A model generated the notes under the pieces. It saw only the letters and a list, made by a program, of their open reading frames with translations. It searched no databases and was not told the DNA's origin. A DNA stretch of 64,000 nucleotides from positions 619,687-683,686 of the forward strand of contig NZ_LIVV01000004.1 of assembly GCF_001905825.1 (NCBI RefSeq). The letters run 5' to 3'. Source of the stretch: Streptomyces sp. CB02009. Its GTDB lineage: Bacteria > Actinomycetota > Actinomycetes > Streptomycetales > Streptomycetaceae. The position numbers and the translations under genes were made by a program. Below are positions 47,027 through 56,543 of this stretch, piece after piece; positions within the stretch are counted from its first letter, which is position 1; every line of letters begins with the position of its first letter.

Positions 47027-48211
47027 CTACAGCCGCGCCAGCGCCCTCCCCGCCACCTCGCGTCCGATCGGCAGCGAAGCCGTCGCCGCCGGCGAGGGCG
47101 CGTTCAGGACGTGGACCGTGCGCGGTGCCTCCCGGATCAGGAAGTCGTCGACCAGCGTCCCGTCCCGCAGCACCGCCTGCGCCCGCACCCCGGCGTCCGC
47201 CCGCCGCAGGTCCGACTCCGACACCACCGGCAGCAGCCGTCGCACCGCGTCCGTGAACGCCCGCTTCGACACCGACCGCCGCAGCTCACCCGCCCCGTAC
47301 CGCCAGTGCGCCCGGCCGATCGCCCACGAGCCGGGCCACGCGAGCGTGCCGGCGAGCTCGCGCGGGCGGACGACCGACCAGCCGTACCCCTCCCGGGCGA
47401 GCGCCGGGACCGCGTTCGGCCCGATGTGGACGCCGCCGTCGATCCCCCGCGTCAGGTGCACCCCGAGGAACGGGAAGGCCGGATCCGGTACCGGGTAGAC
47501 GAGACCCCGCACGAGAGAGGGGTCCTTCAGCTCGTAGTACTCCCCTCGGAAGGGCACGATCCGCATGCCCGGGTCGTCGCCCGCGAGCAGCGCGATGCGG
47601 TCGCAGTGCAGCCCCGCGCAGTTGACCAGGACCCGCGCCCGCACCACCCGGCCGTCCGCCGTCCGCACGGCGACCCCCCAGGGCCGCCGGTCGATGACGG
47701 TGACCTCCGCGCCGTACAGGATCCGGGCCCGGGAGGACTCGGCGAGCCGCCGGGACACCGCCCCGTAGTCGCAGATGCCGGTCGTGCCGACGTGGATGGC
47801 GGCCAGGCCCGTCACCCGCGGCTCGTACTCGCTGATCTGGGCGGGCCCGAGCTCGCGCACCGGGATGCCGTTCTCCCTGCCGCGCTGCACGAGCGCGTGC
47901 AGCCGGGGCAGCTCCTCGCGCGAGGTGGCGACGACGAGCTTGCCCGTCACCTCGTGCGGGATGTCCCACTCCGCGCAGAACTTGACCATCTCGGCCGCGC
48001 CCTCGACCGCGAACCGGGCCTTGAGCGATCCCGGCCTGTAGTAGATCCCGCTGTGGATCACCCCGCTGTTGCGCCCCGTCTGGTGGCTCGCGAGCGCGTG
48101 CTCCTTCTCCAGGACCGTGACCCGGGTGCCGGGAGCGGCGCGCGTCAGGGCGTACGCCGTCGACAGACCGACGATCCCGCCGCCGATCACCAGCACGTCA
48201 CAGTCAAACAC
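47027..48211 (-). CDS. lhgO: L-2-hydroxyglutarate oxidase
   Basis: The 394-residue FAD enzyme starts with the dinucleotide-binding motif VLVIGGGIVGLSTAYAL and has HQTGRNSGVIHSGIYY, the characteristic LhgO block. It also has VNCAGLHCDRIA and the C-terminal HVLNAPSPAATASLPIG. It oxidises L-2-hydroxyglutarate to 2-oxoglutarate, passing electrons to the membrane quinone pool. GTG at 48211 is chosen because GGGAGG lies eight bases upstream. Another open stretch upstream of the start is not homologous. Confidence 0.9.
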   Translation of the reverse strand: MFDCDVLVIGGGIVGLSTAYALTRAAPGTRVTVLEKEHALASHQTGRNSGVIHSGIYYRPGSLKARFAVEGAAEMVKFCAEWDIPHEVTGKLVVATSREELPRLHALVQRGRENGIPVRELGPAQISEYEPRVTGLAAIHVGTTGICDYGAVSRRLAESSRARILYGAEVTVIDRRPWGVAVRTADGRVVRARVLVNCAGLHCDRIALLAGDDPGMRIVPFRGEYYELKDPSLVRGLVYPVPDPAFPFLGVHLTRGIDGGVHIGPNAVPALAREGYGWSVVRPRELAGTLAWPGSWAIGRAHWRYGAGELRRSVSKRAFTDAVRRLLPVVSESDLRRADAGVRAQAVLRDGTLVDDFLIREAPRTVHVLNAPSPAATASLPIGREVAGRALARL

Positions 48212-48423
48212 CAGCGCCACCTCCCACCCCCGATAGTGCACTGGCCCACTGACAATCCCGTGAAACCTCGCGCGGCGGCACGAGACGCAGGTCACGCCGG
48301 AACGGGTCGCGCCGAGGCAGCGGGTGCCGACGTGGCCCGGGCCGACGCGGGTCGGGCCGGCTCACGTCGCACCCCTCGTGCCGCGCCCCTCGCGTCGGGG
48401 GCGACCGGCGGCGCCCCCGCCGC

Positions 48424-49911
48424 TCACGCCGGTGCGACGAGCAGCGGCCTGGCCCGTTCCCGCAGCTCCACGACCCGGGGCTCGTCCCCGTACGGTTCGA
48501 GCCGGTGCAGCAGATCCCGTACGTACTCCGTCGTCCGCGCCGACGAGATCCGCCCCGCCACCTCCACCGCGCGCGTGCCCGCCGCGCAGGCCGCGTCCAG
48601 GTTGCCCGACTCCAGCTCGGCGACGGCGGAGACCACCAGGCGCAGCCCGTGCGAGCGGACGAACTCCTCCGTCGGCCGCGAGAGCGCCTGCTCGGTGAAG
48701 CGGCGCACCTCGCGCGGCGCCTTCAGGTCGCTGTAGCACTCGGCGGCGTCGGCGCAGAACCGGTCGTACGAGTAGAAGCCCAGCCAGGTCGGGTCGCCGT
48801 CGCCCTCGCGGGAGCGCTCCAGCCAGCCCTCGGCGGACTTGAGCGCGGCCGCCGCGGCGACCCCGTCGCCGGCCTTCGCGTGCGCGCGTGCCTCGACGAG
48901 CCGGAAGAAGGACATGGTGCGGGCGGTGGCGAGGCCCCGGTTGCGCTCGAGCGCGGCCTGGGCGAGGTCGACGCCCTCGTCGGCGAAGCCCCGGTAGGTG
49001 GCCTGGAGGGACATCGAGGCGAGGACGTAGCCGCCGAGGGGTACGTCGGCGGCGGCGCGGGCGAGCCGCAGCGCCTGGATGTAGTAGCGCTGGGCGGCCT
49101 CCTGCTGCCCGGTGTCGAAGGCCATCCAGCCGGCGAGCCGGGTGAGCTCGGCGGTCGCGCCGAAGAGGGCCCGGCCGACCTCGTCGGAGTACGAGGCGAG
49201 CAGCAGCGGGGCCGCGTCCACCCGTAAGCACTCGGGGACCATGGACGAACGCCAGTCCCCGCCGCCGTACTTGGAGTCCCAGCGGCGTGCGTCCTCGGCG
49301 GCCTCGCGGAGCTTGGCGACGTCGCTGTGCCCCACGCGCACGTACTCGCCGGCGGACGAGGCGGCCGCCGCGCCGCCCGTGGCGCCCGCGCTTCCGCCCC
49401 CGCCGGTGATCCCGGCCCCCGGTGGGCGCGGTGCCTCGCGCTCCACCGAGGGGTCGGCCGGGGTTATCAGCCAGCGGGACGCGGGCGTCGCGTACGCGCT
49501 CACCGCGAAGGAACCGGCGAGCGACTGCCAGATCCCGCCCCCGCCGGCCCGCCGCCCGGCGAGATCCAGCCGGTACAGGTCGGTCGCCGAGCGCACCGCC
49601 TCGCCCACGTCGCGCGGGAACGCGAGGCCCACCTCGGGCGCGGGGTCGGCGTCGGCGAGCCCGATCTCGTGCAGCGGCACGGGCCGGCCGAGCTTCTGCC
49701 CGATCGCGGCGGCGATCAGATGCGGCGCGGCGCCCTGCGGCACCATGCCCTTCGACACCCACCGGGCGACCGAGGTCTTGTCGTACCGAAGCGTCAGGCC
49801 CCGTTGCGCACCGAGGTCGTTGACGCGCCGGGCCAGCCCGGCGTTGCTGATTCCCGCGAGGGCGAGAACCGTGCCGAGCTTTTCGTTCGGCCCGCGTTGC
49901 TCCCTGGACAT
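48424..49911 (-). CDS. Sporulation-associated regulator with HTH and TPR-like repeats
   Basis: The 495-residue protein starts with an XRE/NsdA-like N-terminal domain (LGTVLALAGISNAGLARRVN, then TSVARWVSKGMVPQG). A Ser/Gly/Ala-rich linker (about 190-225) leads to an all-helical TPR-like C-terminal half (AELTRLAGWMAFDTGQQEAAQRYYIQAL and following repeats). The architecture is that of the Streptomyces NsdA/sporulation-associated protein group, regulators of differentiation and antibiotic production. The direct target is unknown. The ATG follows GAGGGG at good spacing. It is divergent from the asparagine-synthase-like gene across 570 bases. Confidence 0.85.
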   Translation of the reverse strand: MSREQRGPNEKLGTVLALAGISNAGLARRVNDLGAQRGLTLRYDKTSVARWVSKGMVPQGAAPHLIAAAIGQKLGRPVPLHEIGLADADPAPEVGLAFPRDVGEAVRSATDLYRLDLAGRRAGGGGIWQSLAGSFAVSAYATPASRWLITPADPSVEREAPRPPGAGITGGGGSAGATGGAAAASSAGEYVRVGHSDVAKLREAAEDARRWDSKYGGGDWRSSMVPECLRVDAAPLLLASYSDEVGRALFGATAELTRLAGWMAFDTGQQEAAQRYYIQALRLARAAADVPLGGYVLASMSLQATYRGFADEGVDLAQAALERNRGLATARTMSFFRLVEARAHAKAGDGVAAAAALKSAEGWLERSREGDGDPTWLGFYSYDRFCADAAECYSDLKAPREVRRFTEQALSRPTEEFVRSHGLRLVVSAVAELESGNLDAACAAGTRAVEVAGRISSARTTEYVRDLLHRLEPYGDEPRVVELRERARPLLVAPA

Positions 49912-50481
49912 GACGCCACCCCTCGACAACCCAGACGGCCGCCACGACGCCGGGCATAGGCGTGCGGCATTCGTAAACACAGCGTAGTTCGCCGCATCCC
50001 TACCGTTAAGGGGCGGTGTTCCGTATGGCGAGATTGTTGTGTGAAAGACCGACAGCCGGGGCGGGCGGACCGGCTCGTGCTCCCGCCGTGTGGCCGTGCG
50101 CCCGGCCGTGCGCTCTCTCCGCACGGCCGGGGGAGCGCTTCCATGAGTAGCGCGTGGGTCGGCCCGCTCGGCCGGGAATGTGTCCCGGACCAGTGGGCTG
50201 GGGGATACCGCCGCCCCATTCCCCGCGGGCGGCGGACGGCACCGGGAGGCGGGAGCGCCTCCCGGGCTGCCGGTGGCCGGTGTGAAGCGGTGTGCGTGGG
50301 CAGGTGCCCCGGACGCTTCTCAACCCCACCGAGGAGGGGCGATATTTGGCCGAATCGCGCCGGTGTTCAACTGGCCCATGCCAGGGGCGCATTCGGCTTT
50401 CGCGCGCGTGCACCCGGACTCCGCCCCGTGCGCCGTTGTCGTGGCAGCATGTCTCCCACCGAAACGGATGTGGAGGCGCCG
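49912..50481. promoter_or_regulatory. Divergent promoter region of two developmental-type genes
   Basis: The 570-base gap holds no supported gene. GC-rich, repetitive Gly/Arg-coding-like sequence occupies 50050-50330; a less GC-rich patch with GATATTTGGCCG lies at 50341-50352. I looked here for a lasso or other RiPP precursor and found none. Confidence 0.4.
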
Positions 50482-52701
50482 ATGCGATGGCTGGTGGGCT
50501 GGAGCAGTGTCGCCGCGGGCTTCGCAACGACGGCCGGGGCCCGGGCGGGCTCGGTGAGCGGCTCGTACGGCGGCGGACACGGCTTCGGCCCGGGCGCCGG
50601 CCACGTCCCGGGCGCGGACCACGGCTCCGGCTACGCCCCGGGCTACGGCCACGCGGCCGCCACCGAGGGGCGCACGGTGCAACCGGTCGGCGCGCAACTC
50701 CTCTGGGGCGATCCCGATCCGCTGTGGGCGGTCGGCGACTGGCGCCCCGACGAAGTCCGGGTCGTGGCCGTCGACGACCACACCCGTCTCGCCGTCCTCG
50801 GCTGTTGCGCCGCGAGCGACGAGGAACTGCGGATCGGCCTGCTCACCGCGCGCGGGGGCGCGTTGCGGCATCTCACGGCATGGCCCGGCAGCTACACCGC
50901 GGTCGTCAAGGCCGGCCGCCGGGTCACCGTCACCGGTGATCTCGCGGGCGCCCGGCCCGTGTTCCACACCCCCTGGGCCGGCGGCACCGCCTTCGCCACC
51001 GCCGCCCTGCCCCTGGCCGACCTGGTCGAGGCCCAGCTCGACATCGGCCATCTCGCGGCGCTCCTCGCCTGCCCGGAGACCCCGGAGGCACTGCGCGACT
51101 CCACCCCGTACGAGGGGGTCAGGCGGGTGCCTCCGGGCCACGCGCTGATCCTGCGGGAGGGCTCGCGCGAGATCACCGGGTACGAGCAGGTCGCCTCGCT
51201 CGCCGTCGCGGCGGCCCAGGCCGACCCCCGGCAGGCCGTCGAGGGGGTCAGGGACGCCCTCATCGAAGCGGTACGCGCGCGGCTCACCGCCCCGCGGCAC
51301 GCCCCCGAGGCCCCGCTGCCCGACCCGGGCCCGGTGCCCGGCATGGGGCCGGCCGACCGGCGCGCGGCCCGGGGCGCCGGCCCGGCGCCCGGCATCGGCG
51401 CCGACCTCTCGGGCGGCAGCGCGTCCGGCACGCTCGCGCTGCTCGCGGCGGGACTCCCCGGGGTGCCGGGCACGATCACCGGGCAGGGCACGGGCGCGGG
51501 GGAGCGGCTGCTCGCCGTCACCTTCAACGACCTGGCCACGCGCGCGGGTTCGGCCCGGGAGGACGAACTGAAGCGGGCCGGGGCCCTCGCGGCCGACCCC
51601 CGGCTGCACCACGTGGTCGTCGCGGGCGGCGAGGAGGCCCTCCCGTACGCGGCGCTGGACGGGCCGCTCACGGACGAGCCGGGGCCGTCCCTCGTGACGG
51701 CCGAGCGGCATCGGAGACGGCTCGCGGGCGGCAGTGCCGACCACTTCACCGGCATGGGCGCCAAGCAGGTCCTCGACGCGCACCCGGCGCGCCTCGCCGA
51801 CCTCCTGATGGACCGCAGACGCCGCTCCCTGGTGCGCCCGGTGACGGCGCTCGCGAAGGCCTCGGGGACCTCGGCCGGCTCGCTCCTGGTGCCGCTGACG
51901 GTGTACCGGGCGGCGCGGAAGCTGGCCCGTACCCCGTACCGGACGGGCCTGGAGGCGGCCGCCCAGCGGGTCCTGGAGGCGAACCGCACGGCGTCGGACG
52001 GCTTCGGCCCCCTGGAGGCGTCCCTGTCGGCGCTCACCTGGTCCCGGCCGGGGCCGGCGGCGCGGTGGCTGACGGGAGAGGCGCTGGCTGAAGTATCGGT
52101 TCGTCTGAACCGGGCGGCGACCCTGCCCGCCTCCGTCCAGCGCCCGGGCGAAGCACGCGCGCGTGCCGCGCTCGCGCGTGCGGCGGCCGACCACCGGGTC
52201 CTGGAGCAGGCCGCGGAGATCCGCGGCCAGCGCCTGCACGCCCCCTTCCTCGACAACCAGGTCGTACGGGCCTGCCGCGTCCTCCCGGAATCGCTCCGGG
52301 TCCAGCCGGACGCCCGCGCGGGCGTCCTGCGCACGGTCCTGTCCGGCGCCGGCATCCACGACCTCCCGGCGGGCTGGGGCGCCCCTCACCCGGCGGTCCC
52401 GGCCGGCGCCACCCGCGCGGGCCTGCGCGCCGCCCTCCCCCATCTGATCGCCCTCTTCGACGCCCCGCTGCTCGCCGACGCGGGCCTGATCGAGGCACGC
52501 GTGGTCCGCGAGGCCCTCCGCACGGCGGCCGACGGCGCCCCCGTCCCCCTCGACGGCCTCGCGGACCTGGTCTCCACCGAACTCTGGCTCCGCCGCCTCA
52601 TGTCCCGCCGCGGCTCCTGCTGGACCAACACCACGGAACCCCGCGCCCACCGCGCGGTCCAGGGCCCCCTGATCCCGGCAACGAGGTCCCTCCCGGCGTG
52701 A
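50482..52701 (+). CDS. Asparagine-synthase-like (macrolactam-cyclase-type) protein
   Basis: The 739-residue protein has an N-terminal region resembling the glutaminase-like domain of asparagine synthase/beta-lactam synthetase. The region lacks an N-terminal Cys nucleophile and has a Gly/His-rich insertion at residues 25-65. The C-terminal domain is of the asparagine-synthase type. The pyrophosphate loop, normally SGGxDS, reads DLSGGSASGTLALLAAG here, with Ala in place of the key Asp. A later block APFLDNQVVRACRVLP is family-typical. Relatives include lasso-peptide and ikarugamycin-type macrolactam cyclases. The altered loop may mean changed catalysis. I prefer the ATG at 50482 with GGAGG upstream over the ATG at 50449. 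No precursor peptide or PqqD-like partner is adjacent. Confidence 0.82.
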   Translation: MRWLVGWSSVAAGFATTAGARAGSVSGSYGGGHGFGPGAGHVPGADHGSGYAPGYGHAAATEGRTVQPVGAQLLWGDPDPLWAVGDWRPDEVRVVAVDDHTRLAVLGCCAASDEELRIGLLTARGGALRHLTAWPGSYTAVVKAGRRVTVTGDLAGARPVFHTPWAGGTAFATAALPLADLVEAQLDIGHLAALLACPETPEALRDSTPYEGVRRVPPGHALILREGSREITGYEQVASLAVAAAQADPRQAVEGVRDALIEAVRARLTAPRHAPEAPLPDPGPVPGMGPADRRAARGAGPAPGIGADLSGGSASGTLALLAAGLPGVPGTITGQGTGAGERLLAVTFNDLATRAGSAREDELKRAGALAADPRLHHVVVAGGEEALPYAALDGPLTDEPGPSLVTAERHRRRLAGGSADHFTGMGAKQVLDAHPARLADLLMDRRRRSLVRPVTALAKASGTSAGSLLVPLTVYRAARKLARTPYRTGLEAAAQRVLEANRTASDGFGPLEASLSALTWSRPGPAARWLTGEALAEVSVRLNRAATLPASVQRPGEARARAALARAAADHRVLEQAAEIRGQRLHAPFLDNQVVRACRVLPESLRVQPDARAGVLRTVLSGAGIHDLPAGWGAPHPAVPAGATRAGLRAALPHLIALFDAPLLADAGLIEARVVREALRTAADGAPVPLDGLADLVSTELWLRRLMSRRGSCWTNTTEPRAHRAVQGPLIPATRSLPA

Positions 52702-52870
52702 CACCTGAAACGTCCGGCGGCGACCACGGGCACCCGTCCCTCCACAAGCCGGGGACAGCGGCCGCACCGCCCGACCCCCGTGGTCCCGCCCCGGACGCCT
52801 CTGCCTGCCGACGGCCCGACCCCGACGGCGCACCGGGGTAAACCCCGAGGCGTACGCCAGGGCCGCCGGA

Positions 52871-52876
52871 CACAAT
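52871..52876 (+). promoter_or_regulatory. -10-like element before AfsR-like gene
   Basis: CACAAT ends six bases before the GTG at 52883, which lacks a clear ribosome site. A leaderless mRNA is possible. Confidence 0.25.
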
Positions 52877-52882
52877 GAGCCG

Positions 52883-55800
52883 GTGCGGTATCTCATCCTC
52901 GGCACCACCGAGGCCCTCGACCCCCTCGGCCGCCGCCTCCCCGTCGGCGGCGCCCGGCTGCGTGCGCTGCTCGCCGCGCTCGCGCTGCGCGGCGGGCGCC
53001 CCGCGTCCGTCACCGAGCTCGCCGACGACGTGTACGGGGACGCCCCGCCGCAGGACGCCCCCGCCGCCCTCCAGGCCCTCGTCGGCCGCCTCCGGCGGAT
53101 CATCGGCAGCGATGCCGTCGCCTCCACCCCCGGCCCCGGCTACCGGCTCGTCGCCGCCCCCGAGGACATCGACCTGTACGTCTTCGAGCGCCACGTCCGG
53201 GACGCGGCCGCCCACCTCGACGCCGACGACCCGGAGCAGGCCGCCGCCCTTCTCCGCCCGGCCCTCGGCCTCTTCCGGGGGCCCGCCCTCGCCGATCTGC
53301 CCGACCCGGCCGGCGTCCGCCCCGAGGCACAGCGGCTCGCGGCGCTGCGGCAGCGCGTCGAGGCCGATCTGCGCCGGGGCGCCACCGACGGACTCGTCCC
53401 CGAGCTGACCGGGCTCACCACCGCCCACCCGTACGACGAGCCCTTCCACGCCCAGCTCATCCGCGCCCTGCGGGCCGAGGGCCGGCACGCCGACGCCCTC
53501 GCCGCCTTCGAGTCGGCCCGCCGTACCCTCGCGGACGCCCTCGGCGCCGACCCCGGCCCCGAACTCGCCGCCCTCCACCGGGAGCTCCTCGCGGGTCCGG
53601 CGCCCGCGCCCGCCCCGGCCCCTGTGCGTACGGGCACCCCGTGGGGGCCGCCGGCCGCCGCCGGCTCGCGGCCGGGGTCACCGCCCGACCACCCGCGCAG
53701 CCCGCCGCCCCCGGCCACCACCTCCACCCGCGCCCCCGACGGCACCCGCGCCCCCGACCTCACCCTCGGCCCGGCCGCCCCCGACTTCGCCCCTGGCCCC
53801 GCCCCCGGCCCCGCCCTCGGCCCCGGGAACATCCGCCCCCGCCTCACCTCCTTCGTCGGCCGGGAGCCCGAGCTGGCCGCGATCCACGCCGATCTGGACC
53901 GCTTCCGGCTCGTCACCCTCACCGGCCCCGGCGGCTCCGGCAAGACCCGGCTCGCCGAAGAGGCCGCCCTCAGGCTCTTCACCCCCGTCGCCCCCGCCGA
54001 CGGCTCAGCCGGCACACCCGCCACAGCTGCAGACCCCACCAGTCCGGGCCCCACCACCTCAGCTCCCGCCAGTCCGGGCCCCACCACCTCAGCTCCCGCC
54101 AGTCCGGGCCTCACCACCTCAGCCCCCACCAGTCCGGGCCCCACCGCGGCCGGCCTCCGACGGACCGGGCCCGCACCCGCCTCCCCCACCACCGCCTGGA
54201 TCGCCGAACTCGCCCCGCTCGACGACCCCGAGGCCGTCCCCGGCGCCGTCCTCTCCGCGCTCCGGCTCCGCGAGGTCAACCTGATCACCCGCGAGGGCGC
54301 GACCCTCCAGGACGACCCCACGGCCCATCTCGTCGAGTACCTCGCCCGCCGCCCCTTCCTCCTCGTCCTCGACAACTGCGAGCACGTGATCGACGCGGCC
54401 GCCGCCCTCGCCGAGACCCTCCTCACCGCCTGCCCGCAGCTCCGCATCCTCGCCACCAGCCGCGAACCCCTCGGTGTCCCGGGGGAGTCGGTCCGCCCGC
54501 TGGAACCCCTGCCGCCGGACCCCGCGCACCGCCTCTTCGCCGAGCGGGCCCGCGCCGTGCGCCCCGCCGTCGACCTCACCCGGGACGGCGGCGCCGCCGT
54601 CGACGAGATCTGCCGCCGCCTCGACGGCCTGCCCCTCGCCATCGAACTGGCAGCCGCCCGTCTCCGGCTGCTCACCCCGCGCCAGATCGCCGACCGCCTC
54701 GACGACCGCTTCCGTCTCCTCACCTCCGGCTCCCGCACGGTCCTGCCCCGGCAGCAGACCCTCCGCGCGGTCGTCGACTGGTCCTGGGACCTGCTCGACC
54801 CCGACGAGCGCACCCTGCTCCGCCAGGTCTCGGTCTTTGCCGGCGGCTGGGACCTCGCCGCCGCCGAGGCCCTCTCCCCGCGCGCGGCGGACCCGCTCGG
54901 CGCCCTGGTCGACAAGTCCCTGGTGGTCGCCACCCCCGTCGAGGGCGGCGAGATGCGCTACCGGCTCCTGGAGACCATCCACGAGTACGCGGTCGAGCGC
55001 GCCGCCGAGGCCCCGGAGGTCCTCGCCGCCGCCGAGGCCGCCCACACCGCCCACTTCGCGGCCCTCGCCGAGACCGCGGAGCCCAAGCTCCGCTCGGCCG
55101 AGCAGCTCCCGTGGATCGAGCGGATCGAGCGCGATCTGGACAACATCCGCGCCGCCCTGCACCGCACCGTCGTCACCTCCCCCGACGAGGCCGCCGCCCA
55201 CCGCCTGGTCTTCGCCATGGGCTGGTTCTGGTGGCTGCGCAACTACCGGCCCGAGGGCCTGACCTGGGTCGCCCGCACGGTCGCGCTCGGCGACGACCCG
55301 GACGACCCCGGCGACCCCCGCTACTGGCCCCGGATGCGCCTGCGCATGCTGCACTTCTTCCTGGAGGTCGAGAGCCGCACGCTGCGGGACTTCCAGGAAC
55401 CGGAGTCGCTCGCGCTGGCCCGCCGCGTACGGTCGGCGTTCGGCGAGCCGCCCGGCCCCGAGGGAGCCCGGTTCCCCGGCCTGCTCTGGCCGTTCACGGC
55501 GTACCTCACCGAGGAACCGGCCGTGGTCCTCGCCCTCCTCGACGAGGCCGTCGCCAACTGCCGGCGTCACGGCGGCGACTGGGAGGTCGGCGTCAGCCTC
55601 ATGTTCCGTACGCACATGGTCGTCGACATGCCCGGCGGCATGCCCGGCATCGACGAGGACCTGGCCGAGCTCCGCGTCCTCGCCCGGAGCGTCGGGGACC
55701 GCTGGATGGGGGCCCAGATCGCGAGCGCGGTGGGCGAGGCCCACATGCTGCGCGGCCGTACCGAGGAGGCCGGGGAGGCGTACGAGGAGGCCCTCCGGCT

Positions 55801-56479
55801 GGCCCGCGAGGTCGGCGCGCACGCCGAGTCCCCGTTCCTCCTCGCCCGCCAGGCCGAACTCGCCTATCAGAAGGGGGACATGGAGGCCGCGGAGAAGGGG
55901 CTCGACGAGGCCGCCCAGGAGGCGGAGCGCTACGGGGTGCGGGACACCGGCGTGTTCGTCTGCTTCCTGCGGGCCGGCGTCGCCCTGTACCGGGGTGAGG
56001 TCGCGGAGGCCCGCGCCCACCTGGAGGAGGCGGGCCGCACGATCGCGACCGGGGCGCCCCCGCCGCACTTCGAGGCGGCGTTCGTGGGGCTGTCCGCGCG
56101 CGTGGAGGCGGGCGAGGGGCGGCCGTCCGCCGTCGCCACGGCCGTGCGAGCGCTGCGCGGCGCGCGGGACGCGCAGTGCGCTGAGTTCTTCGTCGCGGGC
56201 CTGGGGGAGTGTCTCGGGGTCGTCCTGTCCGCGAGGGGTGAAGCCGCCCTGGCGGTCACGGTCATGACGGCCGTCGAGGGCTGGCGTTCCGAGACCCCCC
56301 GCTCGGTCCCCGGTCTGAAGGACCTCCGGGAGGTGACCGACCGGGCGCTCGCGGCGCTGGGTCCTTCGGGCGTCGCCGCCGCCTGCGCGGCGGGCGAGGG
56401 CCTCGGTGTCGACGAGGTCCTCGCCCTCGCGGAGACCGTCGCCCCACGGCCGGGACCTGACGGATCGGGGACGGACTGA
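52883..56479 (+). CDS. AfsR/SARP-like regulator with NB-ARC ATPase and TPR
   Basis: The 1198-residue protein has an N-terminal winged-helix DNA-binding region, a BTAD domain (DIDLYVFERHVRDAAAHLD up to about residue 245) and a Pro-rich linker. An NB-ARC ATPase follows, with Walker A TGPGGSGKTRLAEEAAL, LLVLDNCEH (Walker B) and LPLAIELAAARL. A long helical TPR region makes up the rest. AfsR-type proteins integrate signals and activate antibiotic genes. An insertion of 30-bp DNA repeats lies just after Walker A. No SARP-controlled biosynthetic cluster is in the window. GTG at 52883 is the likely start. Confidence 0.9.
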   Translation: MRYLILGTTEALDPLGRRLPVGGARLRALLAALALRGGRPASVTELADDVYGDAPPQDAPAALQALVGRLRRIIGSDAVASTPGPGYRLVAAPEDIDLYVFERHVRDAAAHLDADDPEQAAALLRPALGLFRGPALADLPDPAGVRPEAQRLAALRQRVEADLRRGATDGLVPELTGLTTAHPYDEPFHAQLIRALRAEGRHADALAAFESARRTLADALGADPGPELAALHRELLAGPAPAPAPAPVRTGTPWGPPAAAGSRPGSPPDHPRSPPPPATTSTRAPDGTRAPDLTLGPAAPDFAPGPAPGPALGPGNIRPRLTSFVGREPELAAIHADLDRFRLVTLTGPGGSGKTRLAEEAALRLFTPVAPADGSAGTPATAADPTSPGPTTSAPASPGPTTSAPASPGLTTSAPTSPGPTAAGLRRTGPAPASPTTAWIAELAPLDDPEAVPGAVLSALRLREVNLITREGATLQDDPTAHLVEYLARRPFLLVLDNCEHVIDAAAALAETLLTACPQLRILATSREPLGVPGESVRPLEPLPPDPAHRLFAERARAVRPAVDLTRDGGAAVDEICRRLDGLPLAIELAAARLRLLTPRQIADRLDDRFRLLTSGSRTVLPRQQTLRAVVDWSWDLLDPDERTLLRQVSVFAGGWDLAAAEALSPRAADPLGALVDKSLVVATPVEGGEMRYRLLETIHEYAVERAAEAPEVLAAAEAAHTAHFAALAETAEPKLRSAEQLPWIERIERDLDNIRAALHRTVVTSPDEAAAHRLVFAMGWFWWLRNYRPEGLTWVARTVALGDDPDDPGDPRYWPRMRLRMLHFFLEVESRTLRDFQEPESLALARRVRSAFGEPPGPEGARFPGLLWPFTAYLTEEPAVVLALLDEAVANCRRHGGDWEVGVSLMFRTHMVVDMPGGMPGIDEDLAELRVLARSVGDRWMGAQIASAVGEAHMLRGRTEEAGEAYEEALRLAREVGAHAESPFLLARQAELAYQKGDMEAAEKGLDEAAQEAERYGVRDTGVFVCFLRAGVALYRGEVAEARAHLEEAGRTIATGAPPPHFEAAFVGLSARVEAGEGRPSAVATAVRALRGARDAQCAEFFVAGLGECLGVVLSARGEAALAVTVMTAVEGWRSETPRSVPGLKDLREVTDRALAALGPSGVAAACAAGEGLGVDEVLALAETVAPRPGPDGSGTD
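54041..54145 (+). repeat. 30-bp tandem repeat inside the NB-ARC domain
   Basis: Three full copies and a partial fourth of a 30-base unit (starting AGTCCGGGCCCCACCACCTC) code for (SPGPTTSAPA)n between Walker A and the next strand of the ATPase. Confidence 0.9.
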
Positions 56480-56541
56480 TCGGGGACAGACGGATCGGGA
56501 CCGGACAGATCGCGGCCGGACGGATCGCAGCCGGACGGGAC
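56457..56541. repeat. Degenerate tandem repeat between convergent genes
   Basis: About five imperfect copies of a 14-17 base unit (core GACGGATCGGGGACGGAC or GGACGGATCGCAGCC) begin in the last codons of the AfsR-like gene and reach the end of the sigma factor gene. Confidence 0.6.
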
Positions 56542-56543
56542 CG

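Noticed and set aside
49912..52701. A lasso-peptide or other RiPP cluster around the asparagine-synthase-like gene
   Set aside because: No precursor peptide, PqqD-like or transglutaminase-type protease gene was found in the flanks.
52883..56479. A SARP-controlled antibiotic cluster
   Set aside because: No biosynthetic genes lie on either side; neighbours are regulators and core genes.
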